From Undaria pinnatifida (lineage: Eukaryota > Sar > Phaeophyceae > Laminariales > Alariaceae), in the NCBI GenBank assembly GCA_012845835.1, contig JABAKD010000010.1:4155288-4219287 (forward strand): a DNA stretch of 64,000 nucleotides, given 5' to 3'. The notes under the pieces were generated by a model. It searched no databases. It was given only the letters and a program-made list of their open reading frames with translations, and had not been told where the DNA came from. Shown piece by piece: positions 23,601 through 36,065 of this stretch. Numbering within the stretch: the stretch's first letter is position 1; each line of letters begins with the position of its first letter. The translations under genes were made by a program, and so were the position numbers.

Positions 23601-23930
23601 CACCACCAGTGAAAATGCCAGTCATTTCAATCGCTGCTACCCTTGAGACCCTCGAGTATTCAGTCACTTCAGCTTCTGGTACCCTTGTGAGACTCGCGAG
23701 TTAGTCATTTCACCTTGGCACTCGCGAGCACGCACAGTAGTCTCAGTTTATAGAACCCTTTGGACTCGCGAGCACTCAGTCAATTCAGCTCCCCCTGAAG
23801 TTTGCGACTACTCAGTCATTTCGCCTCCTACTGGTTGATTTGCGGCTCACGATCAATTCAGGCTTTTTCGTTTTTAATACGCTTGGGACTCGCGCGTACT
23901 CGATCGTTTCACTCCCAACATACAATACAG
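23600..23930 (+). repeat. Degenerate CTCGCGAG minisatellite
   Basis: Five or six diverged units of about 50-60 bp pair the 8-bp palindrome CTCGCGAG (or CTCGAGTA, CTCGCGCG) with a CTCAGTCATTTCAGC-like word. Units can be seen near 23620, 23650, 23690, 23715, 23770, 23805 and 23890. This is another self-complementary motif array, smaller than the others in the window. Confidence 0.5.
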
Positions 23931-23939
23931 CTTGCAAAG

Positions 23940-23993
23940 ATGAGTATTGACCTGAAATTCGTCAAACTCACGGCTGACGTCCTTGAAAATTAA
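23940..23993 (+). repeat. MSFDK-family motif, variant with a stop codon
   Basis: An ATG at 23941 opens MSIDLKFVKLTADVLEN followed by a stop, preceded by ATACAGCTTGCAAAG exactly as in the other family members. Compared with the common form MSFDKIFDLTAGVYF it keeps M-S-x-D, F, L-T-A and V. Whether this is a real micro-ORF or a conserved DNA end is open. Confidence 0.45.
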
Positions 23994-23999
23994 TTATAA

Positions 24000-26230
24000 A
24001 ATACAATACATATACCCTTGGGGACTGGTGGCTGACGAGTTCCGTAATATCCTTTTTGTCAACGACCTCGCCCTTGTGTTGCCTTCCCCTCCAAAAAAAT
24101 GCCGAAAAAGTGGTGAAAACGTTATCCCCAGGGAAGAATATTTACTTTATTTTTTTTACGAAGTTCCCCTTAAGCACCAGCCTTACCTCTTCGGTCTCCT
24201 CGGGGGAAACTTTATGTTCAAAATAGATCACCCCCCCCCGGCGGCAGCACGAAAAAGCGATGTCACCCCGGGGGGAGAACATAACAAGCAGTCTATACCT
24301 GCGGTATTCCATTCCGCTCCACACGGCGACTTGAATGCGCAATAAGAAGTAAGTGCGCATCTGTTTTTCTTTTCTTGTTGTTCGTTGCTTTGTTGCTGGT
24401 GGTCTCATTAGACTACATAACCGCTTCATGAACCATAGCTCTACCTGCTACCTGGTGTAAAATCCACGGTTTTCCTGCCGGCACACAACGCACAACGTCA
24501 AATATGGCACAGGAAGACTCGACGAGGTACTCTCGAGTCTTTGGACCCTTTCTTTTGGTGTCAGAGGGGCTGTCACCCTGGTTCTTGTCACGACTACCCA
24601 TCGACGAAGGGTGCAAACATCTCCAAGTGTTGTCCGTCCTTTGCTTCCTGTGTGGTCGCTCTTAGATGCTGTTGAGACCCGACGTCGCTGGTTATTGAAC
24701 GCGAGGTACGCGGCGGCGGGGAAGCGAGGTTCACACACGAGTCTGTGGTGGTTGAGTCGAGAACACTGTTCTGGAACGAAAACCCTGAGGGGGTTCTCCC
24801 CCGGACCTTTTTGCTACAATAACAATGTTTTTAACTAAGTCCCCACTACACCTCTTTGTTTTCCTCCCGGGGACAACGTTTTACTGAAACACAAACGATC
24901 GCCCCAGGGGTCGATGAGATAGGATATCACGGCACTCCTGCATGATTGATGAGCGCATGTCTGAACTGATTCCGACCTCGCTGTGGAAAGGTTGGAATTG
25001 AACGAGGCTATTCGCGTTCGTTCACCCAATCCCAACCTGCACAGTGTCAGGTGTTTGTGCCCATTGTGAACTGGTGAATTCTGGGCAAACGACCCGAACG
25101 GATAATCGCTCAACCGGCTTTTTGCGGTAGGATCATGCAGCGGAGGTACCGTCACGGGGGCAGCGAGTGCTCCTGACACAGAGAACAGCTTTACACGCAA
25201 TTATACCGCAGGCAGGAATCACAGAAGACGGTGCTAACCATCTACAAGCGGCACCCTCGGGAAAAACCTAGAAGTTGTGGTATTGCGGTCGTGGCTCGAC
25301 GAGGACTACTGAAACCTCTACGAACATCGGTGCCACACTTGCGCCAGAAAGTGCATCGCCAGAGCCTCGTTCGCATCGCGGTATTTTGCCTCGTGAGCCT
25401 CCGGGTCAAGCCATGGCGGTATCGTGTAACTCCTGCCGCGGGCGAGCCCTGCGGCGTCCACATATGCACCACCCCGTGAGTCCTAAGTCATCAAATGTGC
25501 ACCCATAACCTCCTTGGCCGCCAGCGTATGAAGCAACACTCCACCAAGCAGCAATCAGTTGCCGTAAATCTCGTTCCAAGTGGGCCATTTGTTTTTGCTG
25601 CACAGTATTATAACTACGTAACCCTCTATGCGGGTTTTATAGTATCAGTGACAGAGAATGGTAATGGAAAATCGTCCTGTTGACCCTGACAACATCCAGG
25701 GGAGCCACCGACCCATGGACTATCCTTCAAGAGGACAAAATATAGAGCACGCGCGAACGACCTTCCGTAAAAAATGTCAAGCTATGTATTAACAACTAGG
25801 CTTCATTCACAAATACCATATCATGAATGAAACACAGATCTAATGTACCACGCAGCTTGCGAAGTTGAGCTTAAACCATTCAATCGGTCGCACTCACAGC
25901 TGACGTTTTTCAATCTTCAATAAAAACCACGTTGGGACTTCTTCCTCCTTCAAGATTGACGGTCAGGGTGGGACCGCGAGTAACCCATTGCATTAGATAA
26001 CTAATCAGCGGCTAGCACATACATAGTCTACATAAACAGTATTACATTCCAGGTTCGAAGCGTTTCAAATGTTAATGTTCACCTTTTTGGAGTTTGATAC
26101 TTGTGACTTGCGGGTCAATGATTGTACCGGTACCGGCTTCTGTGGCACTGATATGATACTCTGACGACCTTTGCAAGCCTTGTGTTTCGCTGGGTGTTAC
26201 TTGGTCGAAAATATTAGAGCTCTTCACGGT
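24000..26230. other. Gene-free stretch
   Basis: Short frames overlap on both strands, and none carries a domain I recognise. The segment 25743-25930 is the second copy of the repeat at 20797-20960 and ends in a degenerate MSFDK-type motif. A word AAGTCATCAAATGTGCACCC at 25485-25504 resembles the end motif of the palindrome arrays. Confidence 0.4.
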
Positions 26231-26299
26231 TCAGGTCTTGAGGTTTGCCTGTGTTCGATCTGCGGGTTAGATTTACCGGTCCTACCCGCGGGTCAAAAG

Positions 26300-26590
26300 A
26301 CAGCAGCTCTCAGCCTGACCCGTGGCATGACCCGCATCTCGCGGGTCATGACCCGACTTGACCCGACGCGCGGGTTTTCAAAACCTCTCGAACCGACCCG
26401 CCCCGACCCGCGAGAATTCAAAACCTTGGCCCGACCCGACCCGACCCGCCAGATTTAAAAACCTCTTGACCCGACCAGACCCGACCCGACCCGTGAGATT
26501 TCAAAACCTCTTGACTCGACCCGATCCGACCCGTGAGGTTTGAAAACGTTCTAAGCCGACCCGCGGATCAGGTCATGACCCGTGAAAAGC
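26300..26590. repeat. GACCCG short-motif array
   Basis: This is a dense run of (GACCCG)n and related words (CGACCCGCG, GACCCGTGAG) broken by a recurring TTCAAAACCT word about every 45-50 bp. It is a degenerate minisatellite with a 5-bp core. A minus-strand tRNA-like B box (CCGGTTCGATTTATCC) lies just downstream at about 26620-26640. The Arg/Pro/Asp-rich frames here are artefacts. Confidence 0.7.
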
Positions 26591-27266
26591 CCTAGCAAAC
26601 AAGAAAGAGTCCTGGGATAAATCGAACCGGGGACTATGCTCTTGTTAAATGTGCACCATGACCACGGTCCCATGAGTCAGTATTCTGGCACGCTCGCCGA
26701 AACCTCCGACAAACAGCCGCGATTGCTCCGTTTTCTGTTTTTCGCTTGCAGTTGGCACACGCTCTTCTCGCAGTCGTTTTCGTCCCATCCCACACTGAGC
26801 TACTAACTGACCAGTTGGTCACTTGTCCCACAGCAGTTCAGGACCCAGTCATCATTCATCATGTGATGTTGATATTGATCGTATTGTGTAGCCCCCGCCA
26901 CAAACACGTAGTAATAGTAAAAAAAAAAACATGTGCCGGTAAACTACGTTCCATAACTACAACTAACTGCACCATCAACAAACATGTGCGATCAAAAAAG
27001 GACACGGAAACACAGCCCAACGACATTGCTGGCGCTGCAGTACAGTTGTACAAACAAAGATGTGGGCACATCCACGATGCCTTCAACATAGGCCTATGGA
27101 GAAGACATGCTGCACCAGTTTCAGAGACAAAATCAAGCACTGTGTGCGTATGTACGTATTTGTATCTCCTGGAGCTTTCAACCCACCTCAGGATCCCCAT
27201 TCCCGGCCGATTCACCATTATTGCTTGTCTGCATTCAGGGCGGCGCAATAAACAAGGAACGGCAGG

Positions 27267-30200
27267 ATGCTGGTCAACTCTTTTGCGGGCGCATGCGGGG
27301 TATTTTCCCTGTGCGTCCTGCTACTTGCAGACGGTACAGAAGCCAACAAAAAAGGGACATGCAAGTGTGACCCCGCATACATTTCAAACGTACCTAAGCC
27401 TGCGAATGCAGCCGATCTCGCAATTTGGGAAGCTGTGACTAAGGCGAAGTGTGCTACTCCCATACAGGACGACTGTATAGCACCATGCAAGTGCTTCTGC
27501 CCGCTGAAAGGAATGGACACGAGTAACTGGCCCACCGTGACCTGCACTGATGGCTCTGACGGCGCCGCACGTTGCGTAGGTGAGAAGGACCCTCCTCAAC
27601 ACAGAGTTTCAAGAGGCACCGCATAATTCGCATCCTGCCCGTTGTCGAGAAAAAAAAAGCGGACAATCGTCGGAGGGGCTGTACTATGTTTTGTGCGATA
27701 ATACGGTATGCGCTAGCTGGGTTGTGCATGTGATGCGTTAGGGAACCGGTACGTATGTTGTGCGTCGGGTGGTATGAGTGTGAGGGGGGATCAAAGCAAG
27801 TTGAACTCTCTACAAAATGCTTCCGAGGTCCACGAAATTGCAAACGCGAATGTTCGAGCCGTACAATGCGATTGGATGCAATATGCGTGTGGTGCGGGCG
27901 ATACACAAGCACAGCCGTGATGCGGTCCTCTTTCGCTCTCATCGGCCGAATCGAATATAGACACGTGTGGTGTCACCAGACTTTCTCTCCCAGAATGATC
28001 TAGATATAGGTTATATAGATGATATAGACGATCTAGATGATCTAGATGATCTAGATGATGATCTGTCCGAGGTGTGAAACTGGACTTCCCAAGATGCTGA
28101 GTCCGTTGGTACACGGCTTGAGAATATTTTGAGACCTGACGTAACGGCTGCATGGGCCTTTCTACTACATGCAACAAAGTGCAGCAGGGGGGCTTCCAAT
28201 AGCTTGACTCCCAGTCGCAACATACGAAAGCTATTAATAGTACGGGTTTTTGTAGTGTCGATTCATCTCGCCGCCGTAACATAAACTACTGGTATACCAT
28301 CTGACTCAGACAGGTGTCAGTTGAAACTCGTGGGGGGCTGTTTGTGTAGTTCTCGCCGCGATACACCATGATGGCAGTGTGGGTAGAGTTGACAACGCGT
28401 GTGTTGCGGCACTGTTTAGGCGGCAGTATGCAGTCCGTGTCATCCAGAGTCAAAACTCATGTGGCCGCCCATAAAATTCCAGAGTCATAAGCTCGTCGGC
28501 GCGCAAGTAAGTGTGTATTTATCATCACACGACATGTATCTATCTGGTGTTTTGTATAGATATTTTCATGACATAGATAAGTATACCTAGTAGGTATGTA
28601 GGGTAGAATATGGAGCGTTTTTTAGATGGCTTTCTCAAGAGTGTACTTTTAGGAATGCCACACATCAGTGTACTGTGGAATGCCACACATCGAGTGCAAA
28701 CACCGATCAAGGGTATACCACGGGGAGTCACAATGGCTACGGCGTACACCTGGTGTTGCGTCGCTGTCCGTCATGGGTCTTTTGTGGACGAACGAAAGCC
28801 TCTTATCGGCGTCGATCATTGATCCACTAGACTAGCCCAAGCGAAGCATCCCGGAAGCCTCATTGAAATCGCACGACGACGGTCGATTATCCCGTGTAGC
28901 TCAAGCTGCGCAGTTTTGGGGGGAAATCACGTGTATACTTTACCAAGTATTCTATAGCAAACGAACTCATGACCGTCCACCTCATTTTTCCGGGTCCACA
29001 TGTTCGCCCATCTCTTCTTAGCCCTATGATGTTTATATTATTCCAGTGGGAAAAAAGCCATTCGTGGAAAACAGGTGCCAAGTATACAAGAACAAGCGCT
29101 GTAAAAAATCGTCGTCAGGCTTATGTTCTATACAAAATGCGTCCCGCAGCAAAAAACATCCCAGATAACTCAAGAACCGATAGTTAGAAAGCAAAAATAA
29201 CACTCCCCCCTCCCCACCCCTCCGCCCGTTGAAAGAAATAAAGGGAGAGGGGGATAGGAAAGAAGGGAGATGCATAAACATCTGGCTGGTTTACTGCCTC
29301 AATCTACTGACGCTCCCACCAAGAACCTCGACCCGCTTGAGCTCGGCTCGGTCTTGTTGGTCTATATGTGTGAGGTCTGCCCTCGACACTGACGGAGGAA
29401 GGGCGCCTGCTTTTGCGCTCATCTGAACCCAACCCCCAAAACCACCCAGACCCCGATCTAAACGTGCCTAATTGTCTCTTGCAATAAATCGTGGAGTGCC
29501 CCGGTCACTGCATCTACGGAGACCGTTATTTCGTCTACCGGCGAATCTATCCTTTCTTTAGACCGAATGGATTGCGTTGCATGCTCTTGTATGCATTGTT
29601 GTGTTACCATACTTCACACCTCACAATGTTGCTCTTAATGGCTCTTCTACAGTATGCACACACGACGCGACGACGTCCGTATGGAACAATAATGCTACTG
29701 TGTATCCCTTTTCACGTCATGTTGTCAGCTCCCCTCCTCCCAACCCCGGTTGATCCCCATTTGATCCCCCGTGTTGATCCCCCACCCGTCGATATTAACC
29801 CAGAATGCCGAGACGACGATGACTGCGCGGGAGCAAACGAAGTATGTTGCCCAACGAAGAAGGTCTGCGAAGTGCCGGTCCCTGAAAACCCTCAACTCTG
29901 CGGTGAGAACCTTGCATCGTCGATCGACACTGCTATGCTATAATAACAAGCTTAGTTCGGGTAGGTTATTTATTTGTTTTTTAATGGTTGACCTGGTACT
30001 GGTGAGCGGTCGTCAAAGTATAGTGAGAGTATACTACTGTAGAAAAGACGCGTGCTTCGATAGAGGTATACCTTTTTTTGGCGAAACGGTTTCTGGATGA
30101 CGGGGCTCCTCGACCCAACGTCGTCGGAAATAGGTTTTTTTATGTGTGATTTTTGCTGTGTGTACCTAGGCCACAGGATTTTTATCCGGTATATGCAGTC

Positions 30201-31764
30201 TAGCAGTTTTGTTTTTGTCCAAAGCAGTTTTTGGGTTGAGAAGCGTTAAGAAGGACATGTCTTAACCTCCGAAAGTGAGGAACCTCAGACAAAAAAAAGT
30301 GGTGCACCTCCATCATAGCACGCGTCGGACTACACTAATACTGACTGCTACTACTGACTACTACTGACTATTACTGACTATTACTGACCATTACTACAAA
30401 TACCCTCTATAACTTGACATGTCCAATGTGTTCATTGTTGTTATCTCTTCTCTCTGCTGCCATCACGTTACAACTGAAAAATGCACCTACCGATAACAAG
30501 TAGGTTGTCCCGAAAACCGTGTGGGCGAAGTATCAAAGGGGTGAAGACCGCAATCAATCGTGACGCTCATTATTTGACCGTGCAGTATTAAGCGTGGTGA
30601 ATCCATGTAGCGTGCGGTATTTTTGTTTTACAAATATTGTGCAGTACGTCGACCGTTCAACGACCCTAGCATCAAAATCGCGAGGAGATCCTTAGATGGC
30701 GCGCGCGTGTAACATAGATTCTTAGATGGCGCGCGCGTGTAACATACAGTACGAAGCGACATTTCCGATCGCAATATCAGCATGATCTCGACCTCATTCA
30801 ATCACGGTCCGCGTTCGTCGCATACGTTGATTTCGACGGTTGACTGTGTCTTGGCGCATTTCCCATCGAAGATGATCCGCACATGACGGGACTCCGCGGA
30901 CAGAAGATCGACTGGTCTGGAGTTGACGGCGGCTGGTACTGCCTCGTTAAGGACGACGACATCAACCTACAGGTCAACGTGCGCCTCACCGCGCCGCTGC
31001 CTCACGAGTTCCCCGACCGCCAGCTGATAACGGGCCTTAGCATCCTGTCCGAGGGTCACTCCCTCGTCGTCGAGGTGAACGACCCCTACAACGTGAACAC
31101 CGACGGCTGCCCTGACGGGGTCTCGCCTTGCCTGTCAAACGGTGGACTGTTCATTGCTACCGACGGGGAACGATCCAGACGCCTCCTGCACCCGACAAGG
31201 CACGAGTACGTAGGGGGCGGGATGCACATGTCGGCTTCGAATCTACCCGTGGAATGCAGGCTGTTCGGTGGCTCAACAGTCTGGGCTCAGATGTACGAAG
31301 AAATGGTTCAGGGAAGTCGCCAGCTTAGCAGCGTCGAAAATTTCGAAGATTGGGTGATGACGTTTGACCATGTGGCAGCTCCAGAGTGGTGCGCGAAGTA
31401 CATAGAGGAGCGTGGCCTGGTCGATGTTCAATCCGCGTATGCTCTGTTCCGAGTGTCGACTCCTACCGCCAATGTGCAGCTGCACGTCGGTGTCGATCAC
31501 CAGGGCGGCGATCAGCTTAACTGGGACGGTCGTGTGCTTCCTGACCTGGATTTCTGGCAGATGGATGTCGGCGTGCACGGGCTGTCACTCGGCAGCCAGA
31601 CTCTAACCGGCATCCTTGGCGAGACAGCCCGCCCCGTGCTCGACGAATATGGGCACCAGCTTATGGAAGGATATGACGCGATGCGTGGCACTGTGGCGGA
31701 CTACCGCGTGTCCGGCGCTCTGGGCAGCGACTTTGCCCTCCTTCACGACGAGCAGGTTGCTTAA
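27267..31764 (+). CDS. Secreted cysteine-rich protein with a root-cap/VWD-like domain
   Basis: I join three exons: 27267-27579, 29729-29902 and 30872-31764, 1380 nt in all, encoding 459 residues. The introns start GTGAGA and end CAG or AAG, and both are phase 1, so the frame holds across every join. An in-frame TAA at 27249 fixes the start. Residues 1-26 look like a signal peptide (hydrophobic FSLCVLLLA, then GTEA). Exon 1 then encodes a region with about eight Cys. Exon 2 encodes a Pro-rich linker and a short Cys module (ECRDDDDCAGANEVCC). Exon 3 opens DDPHMTGLRGQKIDW, like the DPH start of root-cap and von Willebrand D-type domains, and continues for about 290 residues without a break. The role is unknown; an extracellular or cell-wall place is likely. 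No frame damage is seen. Confidence 0.8.
28004..28080. repeat. GATCTAGAT microsatellite in intron 1, with a MITE-like end
   Basis: About six tandem GATCTAGAT/GATATAGAC units run from about 28010 to 28062, inside the first intron of the secreted-protein gene. They run into GATCTGTCCGAGGTGTGAAAC, nearly the same as the right end of the MITE at 58695-58974. The matching left end was not found, so this may be a truncated relative. Confidence 0.5.
30338..30400. repeat. TACTGACTA microsatellite in intron 2
   Basis: Seven or so tandem units of CTACTGACTA/TTACTGACTA lie inside the second intron of the secreted-protein gene. Nearby, at about 30692-30746, a 28-bp unit containing TTAGATGGCGCGCGCGTGTA occurs twice in tandem. 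Neither affects the exons. Confidence 0.7.
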
Positions 31765-34700
31765 ACAACATTCCCCCATAGTGCTCAAAAATGTAAGTGG
31801 GTGTTGGTGCACACTGGTACTGGGGGTTTTGAGGTGACCGTTGCGTTGTGACAGCCTACACTGTTGTAGGAAGCGAAAAGATTGACCTGTAAAAGAAAGG
31901 CCTGCGTGTACACATGGTGCACGTCTATTGTTTTTTCCGTAGCCTTCGAATCAAGCACCTCACGTCGAGGATAATCTTGTAATGGTTGGTGTATGCCAAT
32001 GTTATTGTACTGAATAATGTGAAGAATGACGCCTGCCACGATCGAGGTATCGAAGTTTTTCCTTGGTTTTGTTCGTTCTGAATGACGGGAATCCTTACAC
32101 CAAAACCGTCAATATATTACTAGTCTAGACTACTTATTTACTGTTGTCTTACAAAAAAGTTTTTTTTTCTGTATAGGCCATAACATAGATTTGCTCATTG
32201 GGTTGCACTTTTAGTTTGCTCGAAGTCAGTTTGTGGGTGGGTGAAGAGCGGGGGTCCTCAACTGGGAATTCTCAGAAAAAAAGTGGTGTGCACACCTCTA
32301 TCATCATAGCACGTGTCTAACAATGCCTACAAATAACAATCATAAAAGTCGAGAAGTCGAACAGAGCAGTCGAACAGTCGAACAGTCGAACAGTCGAACA
32401 GTCGAACAGTCTTATCTCCAGTTACCCAAGAAATGCCGTATCGCATAGTATGCACTCCCGTGTCTAACCTTAGCAGCACCTTGTGCCCGACTCTGGTTTT
32501 GCTACCACGCGCGTATACTCGTGCTGTATGTACCGGATTATACAGGTGGGTCAGTTGACCGCTGCACGATCGAATGCGGACATATATACCGAATATGGCG
32601 AGTCCACCCAGCATTGGTAGGCAAGTTAAGGGCATCCGGACTCATGGCTGGACGCCGACTCACGAGACTGGGGGATTTGTCGTGGTTGACATGTTGCCCA
32701 TCGTACAAATATGTGTAGATCTACATGGCTACTTCTCCATATTAGACTATACTTCCAAGTATGTACTACTATATGTTGGATATGTGTAGAAGTGAGTATA
32801 AGGTAGTGATTATTAGTGTCACACTTCGGAGTATACAACCAACACTATCTGCAAGTGGACCTGTATCCTTAATAGTATCCCACAAGGGGGCCGGGGCAGT
32901 AACAAAAATCGGCCGTCATGCGGGCTAGGCATTATTTTTAGGTTATTTCTGGGCGCAATGTAAAGGTAGTGATACGCTTTAGGAGTGCGTTAATTTTAAC
33001 GCGGGTATGATACGTGGCGTATTTTTGTCTTTGGAAATACGAGCCTCTGGGAGCAGCTGGGGTCTCGGTATGTTAAAATTACAGACTGGCGGAAGACCGA
33101 CTGTAGTTCACGTATGCACAGCACAATCTCAGACAGGCTGCATGTTTTATTTCGAGCGCAAGCAGCGCTGCATACAGTACGGTGCGGCACAATAAGTAGT
33201 GATATTTTGGGAAATTGCCAGCATTAATGAGGAAATCAAGGCGTTTGACCTAGTAGAGGTTGTGTACTACACCAGGTGCTTGGGTTCCAAAGCGCGCATG
33301 TATTATAACCTACAATAATACATTGGAGTACGATGGGAACAGGGGACGTAAAGCGGCAGGCAGGATAGGCATATAACACTCGATCAGATGATATTAATAG
33401 TATAATAAAAACGACGGATGTGGGTGGAAGGATATTCTGGCTTGAGCATGGTGGAACTACACGAGGTATACTGTACGCCAACGGACGTGTACCCTACGAA
33501 AGTACCCTGGTATGTAATGACGAAACGTACCGGTATGAAGTTTTGTGAGCCAAGTACAAACAGACAAAAGGATCTTTCTCGTAACGACATTGATTGCTCC
33601 ACTTTCGGAGGAGCAAGCTTTCGTTTTAAAGTCACAGGAACAAAACTCAGATGTTGGCAAAAATTTTAGACAGGAACAGCATGCAGACACTGTTGCAGTG
33701 AAGCCTGTAAGGGCAGCGATGTAATACCTGATGCGTGGTGTGCGATGGATCGCGCACTCACAGTCGTCGGCGTGTGCACTATTTTCTTATTGTTTTGATC
33801 GAAGAAACGCATTTCCTCTTGTTCATTGTAGCGTTTTTCAGAAATAGATACGTATGTACGGCATGTTTTGACTGGAAAATCGATTAAAATTACGGGGGCT
33901 TCTGAACGGCATATCGCGCATCGAACGGAGAGAGAGAGAGAGCCATCCCCAAATTCATTCGGTTTGGCCACCTCTTCCAGCCCACATCGCAAACCAGCCT
34001 CTTGAGCAACGGAGATATTTCTTAGTCGAGCAGCGTCGAGAGTTGAGGACATATACTAATTTCGGCGGGGGGGAGGGGGGTATTTTTTATTGCTTTTTAT
34101 TGCGCGCGGTTAGGAGAGGGGGAGTAACGATGACAGGTACATCTAGAGGGCCGTGGGGTGCAAAATGTTCGAAGAAGTCGAGAACGGGTAGGTGCGCACC
34201 GGAGGATCCTACGAAGTGACCAGCACGATCGCGTGAGCCGCTGCTGATGATTGTCTTCACCATCGGCCGGTCTATTGCTGGGGTGCTGGAAGAGATACAG
34301 AGTTGCCGTCATGGTGGGGTTTCGCCGCGAGTGCGATGGTTATCATCTCGTTTTCGCGCAAGTTGAAGAAGAAGTGAAGTCCAACGACTTCGTAGGAACG
34401 GCGAGGGCAGGAGAGGGAATTGCGGTGGCCGAAGCTTCCTCAGGAGAATGAAGCGTCAGCTGCTGTTGCAGAATAGCCAATGGTGTTTTTTTCATGGTTG
34501 TTGGCGGCACGGTTGTTCTATTGTGAGCCCTGAGCATTGTTGCCGAGTTGTTGCTCACCGTGTATGGTTGCCGCTGAAGCGGTGCCCCCGCGAGCTGTTG
34601 TCGTTGGAGCAGTATCCTCTGGAGTGTTTGTGGCGTGATGAGTGTCTGCACGAAGGTCTTTTCTGTACTCGCCTCGCGTATTGTCCACCGCGATAGGAGA

Positions 34701-34767
34701 GGACTATTTGCTGCCATCGTTGACATGCAAACCCGTCGTCATTAAGCATACTGTACTCAGGGTGGGG
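31765..34767. other. Intergenic stretch with a GTCGAACA microsatellite
   Basis: No gene is recognised. At 32345-32412 there is an array of GTCGAACA units (about six). A plus-strand Thr-rich peptide frame (33418-33669) and a minus-strand Gln/Thr/Ser-rich frame (34726-34343) have no recognisable domain. The GA-rich run at 33929-33941 and the G-run at 34065-34079 are simple sequence. Confidence 0.4.
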
Positions 34768-35303
34768 AGACCAAACGCCTGTCGTTGTTGAGAAAAAGAT
34801 GCTGGCATGTCTTAACACTGCGATCGCGACGACCGCAGTTCGAACACTGCGAACACTACTGCAAACATTGGCTATCCTCTCTGTGTCAACGCAGAACCTG
34901 TTAGCGCGCGATAAAAATCAATCAAGAGGAGGAATCAAAGAGCGGCTCGGAAATTGTTTTTTTAATGAATCAACGGGGGAAAGACTAAGATTTACTTCAA
35001 CCGTTCGGGTAGCAGATTGATTTATATTCAATCGAAGACCAAACGCCTGTCGTTGTTGAGAAAAAGATGCTGGCATGTCTTAACACTGCGATCGCGACGA
35101 CCGCAGTTCGAACACTGCGAACACTACTGCAAACATTGGCTATCCTCTCTGTGTCAACGCAGAACCTGTTAGCGCGCGATAAAAATCAATCAAGAGGAGG
35201 AATCAAAGAGCGGCTCGGAAATTGTTTTTTTAATGAATCAACGGGGGAAAGACTAAGATTTACTTCAACCGTTCGGGTAGCAGATTGATTTATATTCAAT
35301 CGA
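34768..35303 (+). repeat. Identical 268-bp tandem duplication
   Basis: Copy 1 is 34768-35035 and copy 2 is 35036-35303; they are identical base for base by eye. Each copy contains the same 73-codon open frame starting MLACLNTAIATTAV. The unit has a CTGCGAACACT repeat inside and no recognisable domain. Perfect identity implies a very recent event or an assembly artefact. The 4-bp word AGAC marks the start of each unit and follows the second one. Confidence 0.9.
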
Positions 35304-35744
35304 AGACGCGTGGTACTAATACTAGTACTAGTAGTAGGATAGAGGTAGCGCTTGTGGCTAAGATATTTTGTGAATGGTGGAACCCCTTAAGCCACAACCT
35401 TTGGAAGGTCATTCTCGCTTGGCCATTTGACTATTCTGTATTTAATGTAAGCGCCTACAATAATAGGACATGGGATTGGTTCATCGGGTTGAAGTTTCAT
35501 TTGTATAATATCTCAAAATCGGTGTTTGCCTCAGAGGGGTATATAGGGCCCTTGTCTCTTGTGAAGAGCCACAGCAATAATATAAGGGTGCGAATCTGCC
35601 GTAACCGTAGTAGATTAATCCTGAATGAGACCGACGTCCAACGTAGAGTTTGGAAAGGGTGGCATTCGTGGTGAGGTGATTTCTGGAAAGGCTCTGAGTG
35701 TTTGTGAGCGAACGCGCCTGATGAGCAGAAGCCGGTGATTGCGC

Positions 35745-36064
35745 AGACGAGATAACAATCGCGCCCCCCCCCCCAAGCAAAAATAACAAAAAAAGGTATT
35801 CGCCGATGACTGTTGGGGCTTGTAATGGCGGTGAAAGCGTCGGTTTTAATTGGTTGTGAGAGAGCCAAATCCCAATCACATTGCGGCGACCGAATCAAGT
35901 AAGTGAAGACGAGATAACAATCGCGCCCCCCCCCCCAAGCAAAAATAACAAAAAAAGGTATTCGCCGATGACTATTGGGGCTTGTAATGGCGGTGAAAGC
36001 GTCGGTTTGAATTGGTTGTGAGAGTCAAATCCCAATCACATTGCGGCGTCCGAATCAAGTGAAG
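35745..36064. repeat. 162-bp tandem duplication, slightly diverged
   Basis: Copy 1 starts at 35745 and copy 2 at 35907, both with AGACGAGATAACAATCGCGC followed by a C run, then AAAAATAACAAAAAAAGG. About five differences separate them, besides C-run length. No gene is evident. The preceding stretch 35304-35744 contains a frame without known motifs. Confidence 0.8.
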
Positions 36065-36065
36065 G

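Noticed and set aside
34343-34726. Minus-strand Gln/Thr/Ser-rich frame of 127 codons
   Set aside because: Its low-complexity composition, the lack of any domain and a frame change just downstream give no basis for calling a gene.
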